A model generated the notes under the pieces. It did not search any database. It was not told the DNA's origin and saw nothing but the letters and a program-made list of their open reading frames with translations. Below are positions 23,171-31,522 of a stretch of 49,716 nt of DNA, one piece after another (within the stretch, counting starts at the first letter, position 1; each line of letters begins with the position of its first letter). The stretch is taken from NCBI GenBank assembly GCA_017618275.1, contig JAFZUS010000183.1:1-49716 (forward strand), in the 5' to 3' direction. The DNA is from Prevotella sp. (GTDB lineage: Bacteria; Bacteroidota; Bacteroidia; Bacteroidales; Bacteroidaceae). Both the position numbers and the translations under genes were made by a program.

Positions 23171-24709
23171 TTAGTCTTCTATTATTTTGATACGTCCTTG
23201 TGATTCGGCGTAGGCTTGGCCTGTATTGCCGCCAAGCACCTTGCGCAGGTAATCTGACAATGCCTCGTAGTAGCGAAGCGAACTCTCCTGTAATACCGGG
23301 CATTTCTTGAAACAGTCGAAGAAGCCGCCGGCATTGTGGTTGTAGTCTGTCAGAGCCACGCTGTAAGTGCGCTGCATGTCGATGGGCGCATAACTGCCGT
23401 CTTCTTGCAGTATCTCAATGTCGCTGACGGTGTGACTCTTACTGTGGATGGTGAATCGCAGACCTGAGCACTGTGGGAAGTTTCCGTCGAGTACAGGCAA
23501 GAGGGCTGTACAGCGTGTCAACATCGTCTTCAGTTGTTCGGCAGTCACCGAGATACGACGTAGGGTGTTGTCGTAGGGCAGCATACCGATGATGTCGCTA
23601 TAGGTAATGTCGCCTGCATGGATGTCATTACGAATGCCGCCGCCATTCTCCATACCGATGTCGGCCTTCATAGCATAGCGGTAGGCATCAGCCACTATGT
23701 CGCCTGCATTCGTCTCCTGTCCGCGTACCATCATCTGGTTGTTCTCGTCAGTCACCACGAGGGGATAGTCGCTGTGGGCGATCACCTCAGAGGTGACGGC
23801 TTTTACCATCTGGTGGATACTGTCGACGGTAGCAGTTATTTTTGCATTCTCATAGGGGATATCCTGACTCTTGATGAGATGGGTGATGAACTGTCCGTCG
23901 GGGGTGATGAGTAACTTGCCTATATTGTTGAACTGTGTTCCCGTTTGGGTGACGGAAATCTCCTTGCCGTCAAGGTTCTTTATCTTCACGCCTTCGAAGA
24001 TCTCATGTGAGTGGCCGTCGAGCACCACGTCAATGCCTCGGGTATTGTTGACGAGACGATATGAACTGAATCCCAGCGACTGTGGTGTCTCGCCTACGTG
24101 TGAGAGCAGTACCACATAGTCGGCTCCTTCGGCACGGGCTGCATCTACGGCCTGCTGAATGAGTTGATAGAAGGTCTTCGCCTTCAGGTCGTAGAGCAAG
24201 ATGCCATTGGTATCGTAGAAGGAATAGCCTTCGAGAATCATCGTCTCTGGGGTGGTGGCTCCAATATAAGCCACTTTCTTATTGCCGTATTGATGAATCA
24301 CGTAGGGAGCATAAAGAGGCTGAGGCTCTCCGGCTTCATAGAGGTTGGCACAGACCACAGGGGTACCGGCCTCCTCTAACAACTGCTTCATGCGAGGCAC
24401 ACCATAGTCAAATTCATGGTTACCCAGTGTCAGGGCATGATAGTCCATCAGTCGCAGGATGTCGGCGATATACTGTCCCTTCGAGATGGCTCCTGTGGTG
24501 TTACCTTGCAGGAAATCACCACAGCACACAGCGGCAGCGTAGGCCGTATCCGACTGGTTAATGGCATCACGCAGACCGGCGATCTTCGTATAACCGTCGA
24601 TACCACAGTGGACATCGTTTTCGTAGAGAATCACAATGCTCTTCTGAGCCATTACCAGATGACAGCCCATCACGAGGGCCAACATGCTTAAAAAGAATCT
24701 TTTCTTCAT
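23171..24709 (-). CDS. 5'-nucleotidase/2',3'-cyclic phosphodiesterase family protein
   Basis: A 512-aa secreted metallophosphoesterase of the UshA/YfkN type. The start at 24709 gives a clean signal peptide (MKKRFFLSMLALVMG...VMAQ); an in-frame ATG at 24778 would overlap queC and add a polar leader. Metal-site motifs are ENDVHCGI, GNHEFDYG and LDGHSHE. The C-terminal substrate domain has the family's ENGGGIRNDI and TDYNHNAGGFF. It dephosphorylates nucleotides or related phosphates in the periplasm or on the surface. It starts 19 nt after queC ends, so the two may be co-transcribed. Confidence 0.88.
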   Translation of the reverse strand: MKKRFFLSMLALVMGCHLVMAQKSIVILYENDVHCGIDGYTKIAGLRDAINQSDTAYAAAVCCGDFLQGNTTGAISKGQYIADILRLMDYHALTLGNHEFDYGVPRMKQLLEEAGTPVVCANLYEAGEPQPLYAPYVIHQYGNKKVAYIGATTPETMILEGYSFYDTNGILLYDLKAKTFYQLIQQAVDAARAEGADYVVLLSHVGETPQSLGFSSYRLVNNTRGIDVVLDGHSHEIFEGVKIKNLDGKEISVTQTGTQFNNIGKLLITPDGQFITHLIKSQDIPYENAKITATVDSIHQMVKAVTSEVIAHSDYPLVVTDENNQMMVRGQETNAGDIVADAYRYAMKADIGMENGGGIRNDIHAGDITYSDIIGMLPYDNTLRRISVTAEQLKTMLTRCTALLPVLDGNFPQCSGLRFTIHSKSHTVSDIEILQEDGSYAPIDMQRTYSVALTDYNHNAGGFFDCFKKCPVLQESSLRYYEALSDYLRKVLGGNTGQAYAESQGRIKIIED

Positions 24710-24728
24710 GATTATAGGTTTATATTGT

Positions 24729-25379
24729 TCATTCATATTCTGTGGAATCAGGGATTCCGGCTTCGGCGAGGGCTTCACGGCGCTCTACGCAGGTGCCGCA
24801 CTTGCCGCAATGCTTATCACCGCCACGGTAGCACGACCAGGTTTCGGCGTAGTTGATGCCCAGTTCCTTGCCCCGTTTCGCAATGTCGCCTTTCGTCATA
24901 TTGCAATAAGGCGAGAGCAGACGTACCCCGTTGAAGGTTCCTGCTTGGGTGGCGGCATCAAAGGCCTCCACAAACTCCGGACGACAATCGGGATAGATAG
25001 TGTGGTCGCCTCCATGGTTGGCCATCATAATATATTGCAGGTCGTTGCTCTCAGCCATACCGGCGGCAATGGCCAACATGATGCCGTTGCGGAAGGGTAC
25101 CACCGTCGATTGCATATTCTCGTCGGCGTAGTGTCCCTCCGGGATAGCCTCATCGCCTTCCAACAACGAACTGCGGAAATATTTCCCCATGAAGTCGAGA
25201 GGTATCACGATATGCTTGATGCCCAACTGCTCACAATGATATTTGGCAAAGGGGATTTCCTTCGCATTATGGTTCGATCCGTAGTCGAATGAGATGGCCA
25301 AGGCTATCCGTTCCTGATAGTCATATAATAAGGTGGTGGAGTCCATTCCCCCACTCAGAATTAATATGCAGTCTTTCAT
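24729..25379 (-). CDS. queC: 7-cyano-7-deazaguanine synthase
   Basis: A 216-aa cytoplasmic ATP-dependent enzyme that converts 7-carboxy-7-deazaguanine to preQ0 in queuosine synthesis. The PP-loop ATP site is SGGMDS (9-14). The C-terminal zinc site is built from cysteines in WSCYRGGDKHCGKCGTC. NGIMLAIAAGMAE and HGGDHTIYPDCRPEF are typical QueC segments. Other queuosine genes are not in the window. Its own promoter lies 20 nt upstream. Confidence 0.95.
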   Translation of the reverse strand: MKDCILILSGGMDSTTLLYDYQERIALAISFDYGSNHNAKEIPFAKYHCEQLGIKHIVIPLDFMGKYFRSSLLEGDEAIPEGHYADENMQSTVVPFRNGIMLAIAAGMAESNDLQYIMMANHGGDHTIYPDCRPEFVEAFDAATQAGTFNGVRLLSPYCNMTKGDIAKRGKELGINYAETWSCYRGGDKHCGKCGTCVERREALAEAGIPDSTEYE

Positions 25380-25398
25380 CTCTCGTCAAATTTTGCTG

Positions 25399-25406
25399 CA
25401 AAGGTA
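25399..25406 (-). promoter_or_regulatory. TAnnTTTG promoter box of queC
   Basis: Minus-strand TACCTTTG, 20 nt before the queC ATG. Confidence 0.6.
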
Positions 25407-25483
25407 ATATTTTTTTGGGAATTCTTATGTGGTGTCGGCTTTTTTTTGTAATTTCGCACCATGAATCCCAAATCATTATCATT

Positions 25484-25948
25484 ATGGAGAAAACTCTTGT
25501 ATTATTGAAGCCCAGTTGTGTACAGCGGCAACTGATTGGCGAGATTGTGAACCGTTTTGAGCGTCGCGGACTGCGTGTCGCAGGTATGAAGATGATGCAA
25601 CTCTCTGATGAGATCCTGCGTGAGCACTATGCCCATCTTGTTGACAGACCCTTCTTCCCCTCGTTGGCCGCTTCCATGCAGACATCACCTGTAGTGGCCC
25701 TTGCCCTCGAAGGTGTGGATGCCGTGCAGGTGGTGCGTACTATGACTGGTTCCACCAACGGACGTGAGGCTGCACCGGGAACCATCCGTGGTGACTACTC
25801 AATGAGTAACCAGCAGAATATCGTCCATGCCAGCGACTCTACATCGAATGCCGAAATCGAGTTGAAGCGCTTCTTCCGTGACGAGGAAATCTTCGACTAC
25901 ACCAGCGGTGCCATCGGCTTTATCTATGGCGAAGGCGAGGCAAAATAA
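25484..25948 (+). CDS. ndk: nucleoside-diphosphate kinase
   Basis: A 154-aa cytoplasmic enzyme that transfers the terminal phosphate between nucleoside triphosphates and diphosphates through a phospho-histidine. His115 lies in NIVHASDS, matching the family motif NxxHGSDS with Ala for Gly. TNGREAAPGTIRGDY is the conserved nucleotide-binding segment. The start MEKTLVLLKPSCV is standard; longer in-frame extensions upstream overlap the queC promoter. A hairpin follows the stop. Confidence 0.95.
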   Translation: MEKTLVLLKPSCVQRQLIGEIVNRFERRGLRVAGMKMMQLSDEILREHYAHLVDRPFFPSLAASMQTSPVVALALEGVDAVQVVRTMTGSTNGREAAPGTIRGDYSMSNQQNIVHASDSTSNAEIELKRFFRDEEIFDYTSGAIGFIYGEGEAK

Positions 25949-25968
25949 TAAAAGTCGTTAATTTTTCC

Positions 25969-25995
25969 AGGGTGTACCGACTTATGGTACACCCT
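25969..25995 (+). terminator. hairpin after ndk (terminator-like, weak U tract)
   Basis: AGGGTGTACC (25969-25978) pairs perfectly with GGTACACCCT (25986-25995) around GACTTAT. Only TGTCGTATCTTTG follows, so termination may be weak. It directly abuts the next gene's promoter box. Confidence 0.5.
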
Positions 25996-26000
25996 TGTCG

Positions 26001-26008
26001 TATCTTTG
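26001..26008 (+). promoter_or_regulatory. TAnnTTTG promoter box of the radical SAM gene
   Basis: TATCTTTG. It rules out the in-frame TTG start at 25995. Transcription would begin near 26015, so translation from 26016 would be nearly leaderless, while 26034 would have a short leader. Confidence 0.6.
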
Positions 26009-26015
26009 CAGGCGT

Positions 26016-27305
26016 ATGTTGACAGAAAAGACAATGGAGAAGTTGCGAGTGCTCGCAGAATCGGCAAAGTATGATGTGTCGTGTTCGTCGAGCGGCACTG
26101 TGCGCAAAGGCAAGCAGGGCATGGTGGGCTCTACCGTCGGCGGCATAGGCATTTGCCATTCTTTTGCTGATGACGGTCGTTGTATCTCCCTGTTGAAGGT
26201 GATGTTGACGAACTATTGTATGTACGACTGCGCCTACTGCATCAACCGCCGTTCGAACGACATCAAACGGGCCACCCTGTCCGTCTCTGAATTGGAGGAA
26301 ATCACGATGGAGTTCTATCGCCGTAACTATATTGAGGGACTCTTCCTTTCGAGCGGTGTGGTGCGAAACCCCGACTACACGATGGAGCGGTTGACAGCCA
26401 TCGCGCGTGACCTCCGTACCGTTCATCGCTTCAACGGCTATATCCACCTGAAGACCATCCCCGGTGCCTCGCAGGAATTGCTCAATGAGGCAGGACGCTA
26501 TGCAGACCGTATGAGTGTGAACATCGAGATTCCCAAAGAGGAGTCACTGAAACTCTTAGCACCAGAGAAAGACCACAAGAGCGTGTTTCAGCCGATGAAA
26601 CTGATACAGCAGGGTGTCCTCGAAAATAAGGAAGACCGCAAGAAATATCGTAGTGTACCTCGTTTTGTGCCTGCCGGACAATCGACGCAGATGATTGTGG
26701 GCGCCACAAAAGAGACAGATCGCGACATCCTCAACATGTCGACAATGCTCTATGGGCAACCTACGATGCGGCGTGTCTACTACTCCGGCTACGTCAGCGT
26801 CAATACCTATGATCCACGTCTGCCCGTACTGAAACAGCCACCACTGGTACGCGAGAACCGGCTTTATCAGGCTGACTGGCTGTTGCGCTTCTATCATTTC
26901 AAGGTGGAGGAGATTGTGGATGACCAGCATGCGAACCTCGACTTGGAAGTGGATCCGAAACTCGCTTGGGCACTCCGCCACCCAGAGGTCTTCCCTGTCG
27001 ATATCAATACAGCCGACTATGAACATTTGCTCCGTGTACCAGGTCTTGGCACTAAGTCGGCATGGCTGATTGTCAATTCACGCCGTTTCAACCGCCTGAC
27101 ATCCTACGACCTGAAGAAGATGGGTGTAGTGATGAAGAAAGCGAAGTATTTCATCACCTGTCATGAACTGACTGATGGCTATGCGGTACCCATCGTGGGC
27201 ATCAACGAACTACATCCGGAGCGCCTGCGCCCCTTGCTCGTCTCGAAGGCTCAACAGAAGCGGGCTGCGGAAGAAAGACAATTGAAACTGGACTTTGACC
27301 AATGA
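26016..27305 (+). CDS. radical SAM protein, putative DNA modification/repair (TIGR03916-like)
   Basis: A 429-aa protein (423 aa if it starts at the ATG at 26034). AKYDVSCSSSGT near the start and the iron-sulfur motif CMYDCAYC (Cys68, Cys72, Cys75) match the 'putative DNA modification/repair radical SAM' family. The C-terminal half holds a helix-hairpin-helix DNA-binding motif (DINTADYEHLLRVPGLGTKS, about 321-345), which supports action on DNA. In many bacteria the family is adjacent to a uracil-DNA-glycosylase-like partner (TIGR03915). No such gene is next to it here, so the partner is elsewhere or absent. Activity has not been established. Confidence 0.85.
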   Translation: MLTEKTMEKLRVLAESAKYDVSCSSSGTVRKGKQGMVGSTVGGIGICHSFADDGRCISLLKVMLTNYCMYDCAYCINRRSNDIKRATLSVSELEEITMEFYRRNYIEGLFLSSGVVRNPDYTMERLTAIARDLRTVHRFNGYIHLKTIPGASQELLNEAGRYADRMSVNIEIPKEESLKLLAPEKDHKSVFQPMKLIQQGVLENKEDRKKYRSVPRFVPAGQSTQMIVGATKETDRDILNMSTMLYGQPTMRRVYYSGYVSVNTYDPRLPVLKQPPLVRENRLYQADWLLRFYHFKVEEIVDDQHANLDLEVDPKLAWALRHPEVFPVDINTADYEHLLRVPGLGTKSAWLIVNSRRFNRLTSYDLKKMGVVMKKAKYFITCHELTDGYAVPIVGINELHPERLRPLLVSKAQQKRAAEERQLKLDFDQ

Positions 27306-27346
27306 TGGTATAAGTGTTTGACGGAATGATGGATTGATGTGCTAGG

Positions 27347-28594
27347 TTACTGGAAAATAAGCGTGGTCAGTTTCTCTGTGGCGAACAGGTCGTTCGCCAC
27401 TTTTTGGATATCTTCAGCAGTTACCTGGTCTATGCTGTCGTAGAGGTGGGTGATGTCCTTCTCCCAACCGTAGTGCAGGAAACTTTTGCCAAAGTCGAGG
27501 GCAAACTGCTCGCGGTTGTCGCAGGCAATGGCAATCTGACCCTTCAACTGGCGCTTGGCATTGCGCAGTTGGGTGACGCTGAGAGGCTTCTGCATGATCT
27601 TATCCAATTCGTGACGCACCAGACGGAGGCATTTCCTGACATCGTGCGGATCGCAGCCGAAATAGATACTCCAGATGCCTGTGTCACTATAACTCACCAT
27701 CGTGCTTTCAACCGTATAGACCAGTCCGTGGCGCTCACGGAGAGAGAGGTTCAGACGGGCATTCATGCCAGGTCCGCCCAAGATATTATTTAATAGGTAG
27801 AGGGGGATGCGAAGGGGGTGATGGATGTCGTAGGCTTGTGTGCCAAGCATCACGTGAGCCTGGTGTGTACCGATGTCTTTGGTGATGAATTGAGAGTTGA
27901 GAGTGTAGAGTTTAGAGTTTGCTACCGCCTTAGATGAAAGTACCTCTGGGATGGCGGTGGCAAACTCTACGCTCTCAGTTCTACACTCTACTCTCTTTAT
28001 CAGTTTCTCAAAGTCCAAGTCCCCATATGCAAAGAAGATAGCATTGTCAGGGCGGTAGTGGCGGCGCACAAAGCGTAGGGCATCATCTGTGGTATAAGTA
28101 CGCAACTGTTCTGCCTTTCCCAGGATATTATGTCCGAGAGGATGACCTTCAAAGATAATATTCTCGAATTCATCGTAGATCAGTTCGGCTGGGGAGTCGT
28201 TATAACTCTCGATTTCATCGCAGATGACCTCTACCTCTTTGTCAATTTCATGCTGCGGATACCGGCTGTGGAAAACGATGTCTGTTAGGATGTCCACTGC
28301 CTGAGTGAAATGTTCCTTGGAAATGGCGGCATAAAACACGGTATCCTCCTTGTTGGTGAAGGCATTGAGTTCACCACCTACACCCTCCAAGGCATTGATG
28401 ATCTGTAGGGCATTACGTTTCTCAGTCCCTTTGAACGTCATGTGCTCACAGAAATGTGCCATACCCTCCTCGTCGGATAGTTCATTGCGGGTGCCTGCTG
28501 CAATCTGATAACCACAATAGACTACTTGCGAAGGGGACTGCAGATGGATGATCCGCAGCCCGTTTTCAAGCGTATGAGTGTTGTATTTCGTCAT
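27347..28594 (-). CDS. M16-family zinc peptidase with in-frame palindromic insert
   Basis: A 415-aa peptidase of the processing-protease/PqqL group. The inverted zinc motif HFCEH (His47, Glu50, His51) and the distal glutamate in CDEIESYNDSP (about 127) are intact. NNILGGPGMNARLNLSLRE and LVYTVES are typical of the second domain. Between the domains (residues about 200-234) the sequence becomes unusual (VEFATAIPEVLSSKAVANS) because a 105-bp inverted repeat has been accommodated in frame. No signal peptide is seen, so a cytoplasmic location is likely. It is convergent with the radical SAM gene and divergent from the PfkB gene. Confidence 0.87.
   Translation of the reverse strand: MTKYNTHTLENGLRIIHLQSPSQVVYCGYQIAAGTRNELSDEEGMAHFCEHMTFKGTEKRNALQIINALEGVGGELNAFTNKEDTVFYAAISKEHFTQAVDILTDIVFHSRYPQHEIDKEVEVICDEIESYNDSPAELIYDEFENIIFEGHPLGHNILGKAEQLRTYTTDDALRFVRRHYRPDNAIFFAYGDLDFEKLIKRVECRTESVEFATAIPEVLSSKAVANSKLYTLNSQFITKDIGTHQAHVMLGTQAYDIHHPLRIPLYLLNNILGGPGMNARLNLSLRERHGLVYTVESTMVSYSDTGIWSIYFGCDPHDVRKCLRLVRHELDKIMQKPLSVTQLRNAKRQLKGQIAIACDNREQFALDFGKSFLHYGWEKDITHLYDSIDQVTAEDIQKVANDLFATEKLTTLIFQ
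27892..27996. repeat. 105-bp inverted repeat inside the M16 gene
   Basis: The left arm (about 27892-27929) contains GAGAGTTGAGAGTGTAGAG and ends TTTGCTACCGCC. The right arm (about 27953-27996) begins GGCGGTGGCAAACTCTAC and continues as the near complement, CTCTC...ACACTCTACTCTC. GGCGGTrGCAAACTCTA is shared by both arms. The loop is about 23 nt. The arms consist of GAG(A/T)GTT-like short repeats. It reads through in frame in the peptidase. Confidence 0.7.
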
Positions 28595-28602
28595 TTTGAG
28601 CG

Positions 28603-28610
28603 CAAAGGTA
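28603..28610 (-). promoter_or_regulatory. TAnnTTTG promoter box of the M16 gene
   Basis: Minus-strand TACCTTTG, 9 nt from the ATG at 28594, so the leader is very short. Confidence 0.5.
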
Positions 28611-28653
28611 CAAAATTATCTGTGATAATCTGTGTAATCTTTGACTTTTTTTG

Positions 28654-28661
28654 TATCTTTG
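28654..28661 (+). promoter_or_regulatory. TAnnTTTG promoter box of the PfkB gene
   Basis: TATCTTTG, 20 nt before the ATG at 28682. Confidence 0.6.
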
Positions 28662-28681
28662 CACCATTAACAATAAATGCA

Positions 28682-29617
28682 ATGAGAAAAGTTATTGGAA
28701 TCGGCGAGACAGTTCTCGACATTATCTTCAAAAACGACCAGCCTATTGGTGCAGTACCTGGCGGTTCAGTATTCAACGGCATCATCTCCTTGGGACGCTG
28801 TGGCATACCAGCCTCCTTTATCAGTGAGACGGGTAACGACAGGGTAGGCAAGAAAATCATTTCTTTCCTGAAGGAGAATAATGTGAATGCGGAGTATCTC
28901 TATGTCTATCCGGAGTCAAAATCACCTATATCCTTAGCGTTCCTGAATGAAAGGAACGATGCGGAATATGTATTTTATAAGGATCATCCGCACGACCAGT
29001 TGGATTTTGTCTATCCTGATATCCAACCCGACGACATCGTGATGTTTGGCTCCTATTATGCGGTCAATCCTGTGATTCGTCCACAGATGGTGGCTTTCCT
29101 CGATCATGCCAAGAACAAGGGGGCTATCATCTATTACGACGTGAATTTCCGTGCTTCTCATCAACATGAGGTGATGAAACTGACCCCGAATATCTTGGAG
29201 AACTTGGAGTATGCTGACATAGTGAGAGGCTCTTCCGAGGACTTCGAAATCCTATATAAGAAAACGGATGCCGATGCTATCTACCGTTCTCAGATATCCT
29301 TCTACACCAAGAATTTCATTCTCACCCAGAGCAGCGAACCTGTGGAACTAAGGGCCGAAGGTGGAATCAGTAAACAGTATGCTGTCGAACAGACCGAGGC
29401 TATCAGTACCATTGGAGCAGGTGACAACTTCAATGCTGGCTTCGTCTATGGCCTGATCAAGTACGGCGTGACCCGTGATATGGTTAGGACGGGCTTTAGC
29501 GAGGATCTGTGGGATCAGATTATCGACTGTGCCATCAAGTTCTCTGCAAATGTCTGTCAGAGTATCGACAACAGTGTGGACATTGCTTTCGGAAAAGAGC
29601 GTCAACGCGAACTATAA
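28682..29617 (+). CDS. PfkB-family carbohydrate kinase
   Basis: A 311-aa cytoplasmic ribokinase-like sugar kinase. The start MRKVIGIGETVLDIIF and the sugar-site GGSVFNGIISLGRCG (about 26-40) are followed by the C-terminal signature ISTIGAGDNFNAGF, whose Asp is the catalytic base. The family includes fructokinase, ribokinase and 2-keto-3-deoxygluconate kinase; the substrate cannot be fixed from sequence. It stands alone with its own promoter and a terminator, and is not next to sugar-uptake genes. Confidence 0.88.
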   Translation: MRKVIGIGETVLDIIFKNDQPIGAVPGGSVFNGIISLGRCGIPASFISETGNDRVGKKIISFLKENNVNAEYLYVYPESKSPISLAFLNERNDAEYVFYKDHPHDQLDFVYPDIQPDDIVMFGSYYAVNPVIRPQMVAFLDHAKNKGAIIYYDVNFRASHQHEVMKLTPNILENLEYADIVRGSSEDFEILYKKTDADAIYRSQISFYTKNFILTQSSEPVELRAEGGISKQYAVEQTEAISTIGAGDNFNAGFVYGLIKYGVTRDMVRTGFSEDLWDQIIDCAIKFSANVCQSIDNSVDIAFGKERQREL

Positions 29618-29620
29618 GCC

Positions 29621-29650
29621 CTCCCAAGAATAGGGGAGTATCATTTTTTC
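29621..29650 (+). terminator. short intrinsic terminator after the PfkB gene
   Basis: CTCCC (29621-29625) pairs with GGGAG (29634-29638) around AAGAATAG, followed by TATCATTTTTTC. It overlaps the end of the convergent helicase gene. Confidence 0.5.
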
Positions 29651-31446
29651 TTCTTTTTTCGGGGTTTGCGTAGGGCCCAGCCTTCTTCAGAGAAGTCTGG
29701 TTCGGGGCCACGAAGGTCGCGAGGCACCTTTTTCATCAGACTGCGCCAGTCATCCTTTTGGGGGCGCGAGGGAACAGTATTTCCTGGCTTTCCAGACTTT
29801 CCGGGTTTTCTGGGGGAGGTGTTTTCATCCGCATCATTGCAACGTACCTGACGACCTTTGTGGCGGATGCCCGTCAACTGGATCATCACCTTCTTGGCAT
29901 CTTTTTCTGGCACCTCGAAATACGAGATGGTATCAAGCAGGTCGATATGTCCCACCTCCTGGCGTCCGCCCACGAAACGGTTCAGCATCTGCATCAGTTC
30001 ACCAGGATAGAAACCGTCGCGCTTGCCGAGATTGATAAACAGACGCCTGTAACCTTTTTGAGCCTTGTTCTGCAGTTTCTGCTTGTCTGTCTGAGGCTTC
30101 TTCTCCTTGGCCATGTCCACCTTCTCCAGTTCCGGGGCATCGGCATAGTAAGCCAGGAACTTACCAAACTCCAACGACACGATTTTCTTGATGATTTCCT
30201 CCTTGTCGATATATTCGAAGTAACGACTGATGTCCTGCATGAATGGAGCAATCTCCTCATCGTCGACATCTGTCTTCACAATCTGGTCCATCACCTTATA
30301 GAGTTGTTTCTTGCAGATTTCCTCAGCCTTCGGAATCTCTGCATGGACAAATGCCTTGCCAATCTCCTTCTCGATATTACGGATTTTGAACTTCTCACGA
30401 CTATGGATGATAGAAATCGAGGTGCCTTTCTTGCCGGCACGACCCGTACGACCTGAGCGGTGGGTATAGTTCTCGATGTCGTCGGGCAGTCCGAAGTTGA
30501 TCACATGCGTCAGGTCGTCCACGTCGAGTCCTCGTGCTGCCACATCCGTCGCCACCAACAACTGCGTCAGGTGCTGACGGAACTTCTGCATCGTCAGGTC
30601 GCGCTGAGGCTGCGAGAGGTCACCATGCAACGACTCTGCATTATAACCGTCACGAATCAGTTTGTCGGCAATCTCCTGCGTCTCTACCTTCGTACGACAG
30701 AAGATGATGGCAAAAATCTTGGGATAGTAGTCCACAATTCGTTTCAGGGCCAGATACTTATCTTTGGCACTTACCAGATAATAGATGTGGTTCACATTCT
30801 CAGCGCCCTCATTACGACTACCCACCACTATCTCCCTGTAGTCGTGCAGATAGGTCTTCGCGATACGTTCCACCTCACGACTCATCGTTGCTGAGAACAT
30901 CAGCGTGTTATGTTCGGCTGGCAACGACTCGAACACCTCGTTGATACTTTCCGAGAACCCCATGTTCAACATCTCGTCGGCCTCATCTAACACGATGGTC
31001 TGCACCTGCTCCAGACGGGCATAGCCACGGTGCATCAGGTCGACCAGTCGTCCAGGCGTCGCTACGATGATGTTCACCCCTTTCTTCAGAGCACGCATCT
31101 GAGGCTCGATAGACGCACCGCCATAGACGGCCTCCACATGTATTCCGTCCATATACTTCGCAAAGTCACGGATGTCGTCGGTAATTTGCAGGCACAACTC
31201 TCGTGTCGGACTCAGCACCAATGCCTGCGTCTCTCGGCTTGTTGTATCAATCCGCTGCAAAAGTGGAATACCGAATGCTGCCGTCTTACCTGTACCCGTC
31301 TGGGCAAGGGCAATCACATCCCTCCCCTCTGGAGAAATCAGATAGGGGATTACCTTCTCCTGTACAGGCATCGGCTGCACAAATCCTAACTCTTCGATGG
31401 CTTTACGAATCCCTTCGCTAACGCCTAATTCTTCAAATGTCTTCAT
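29641..31446 (-). CDS. DEAD-box RNA helicase with DbpA-like RNA-binding domain
   Basis: A 601-aa ATP-dependent RNA helicase. Core motifs in order: the Q-motif region (FVQPMPVQEKVIP), AQTGTGKT, PTRELCLQ, DEADE, SATMS, and HRSGRTGRAG in the second RecA domain. Residues about 465-540 (GYRRLFINLGKRDGFYPGEL) are a DbpA/CsdA-type RRM-like RNA-binding domain. A basic tail ends in a lysine run. The linker before the tail contains KPGKSGKPG, encoded by a 9-bp repeat. The ATG at 31446 is chosen because the promoter box lies just upstream; an in-frame ATG at 31485 is outside the transcript. Likely roles are ribosome assembly or cold adaptation. Confidence 0.92.
   Translation of the reverse strand: MKTFEELGVSEGIRKAIEELGFVQPMPVQEKVIPYLISPEGRDVIALAQTGTGKTAAFGIPLLQRIDTTSRETQALVLSPTRELCLQITDDIRDFAKYMDGIHVEAVYGGASIEPQMRALKKGVNIIVATPGRLVDLMHRGYARLEQVQTIVLDEADEMLNMGFSESINEVFESLPAEHNTLMFSATMSREVERIAKTYLHDYREIVVGSRNEGAENVNHIYYLVSAKDKYLALKRIVDYYPKIFAIIFCRTKVETQEIADKLIRDGYNAESLHGDLSQPQRDLTMQKFRQHLTQLLVATDVAARGLDVDDLTHVINFGLPDDIENYTHRSGRTGRAGKKGTSISIIHSREKFKIRNIEKEIGKAFVHAEIPKAEEICKKQLYKVMDQIVKTDVDDEEIAPFMQDISRYFEYIDKEEIIKKIVSLEFGKFLAYYADAPELEKVDMAKEKKPQTDKQKLQNKAQKGYRRLFINLGKRDGFYPGELMQMLNRFVGGRQEVGHIDLLDTISYFEVPEKDAKKVMIQLTGIRHKGRQVRCNDADENTSPRKPGKSGKPGNTVPSRPQKDDWRSLMKKVPRDLRGPEPDFSEEGWALRKPRKKKKK
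29781..29816 (-). repeat. 9-bp TTCCGG-type tandem repeat coding KPG/KSG in the helicase linker
   Basis: Four 9-bp units (TTCCTGGCT, TTCCAGACT, TTCCGGGTT, TTCTGGGGG) on the plus strand encode collagen-like GKPGKSGKPG on the minus strand. The motif recurs at 36821-36935 and 37656-37670. Confidence 0.6.
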
Positions 31447-31454
31447 CTTGGGTG

Positions 31455-31462
31455 CAAAGATA
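31455..31462 (-). promoter_or_regulatory. TAnnTTTG promoter box of the helicase gene
   Basis: Minus-strand TATCTTTG, 9 nt from the ATG at 31446. Confidence 0.55.
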
Positions 31463-31506
31463 CGAAAATTTTTCGGAGTTTCCACGAGAAATCACATGAT
31501 TTTGAT

Positions 31507-31514
31507 TAACTTTG
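31507..31514 (+). promoter_or_regulatory. TAnnTTTG promoter box of the LOG-family gene
   Basis: TAACTTTG, 9 nt before the ATG at 31523; divergent from the helicase promoter. Confidence 0.55.
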
Positions 31515-31522
31515 CAGCGGAT

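Noticed and set aside
25995-26015. Upstream TTG start for the radical SAM gene
   Set aside because: It overlaps the TATCTTTG promoter box, so it would not be in the transcript.
31447-31485. Longer N-terminus of the DEAD-box helicase
   Set aside because: The promoter box at 31455-31462 lies within it; the helicase core normally begins near MKTFEELGV.
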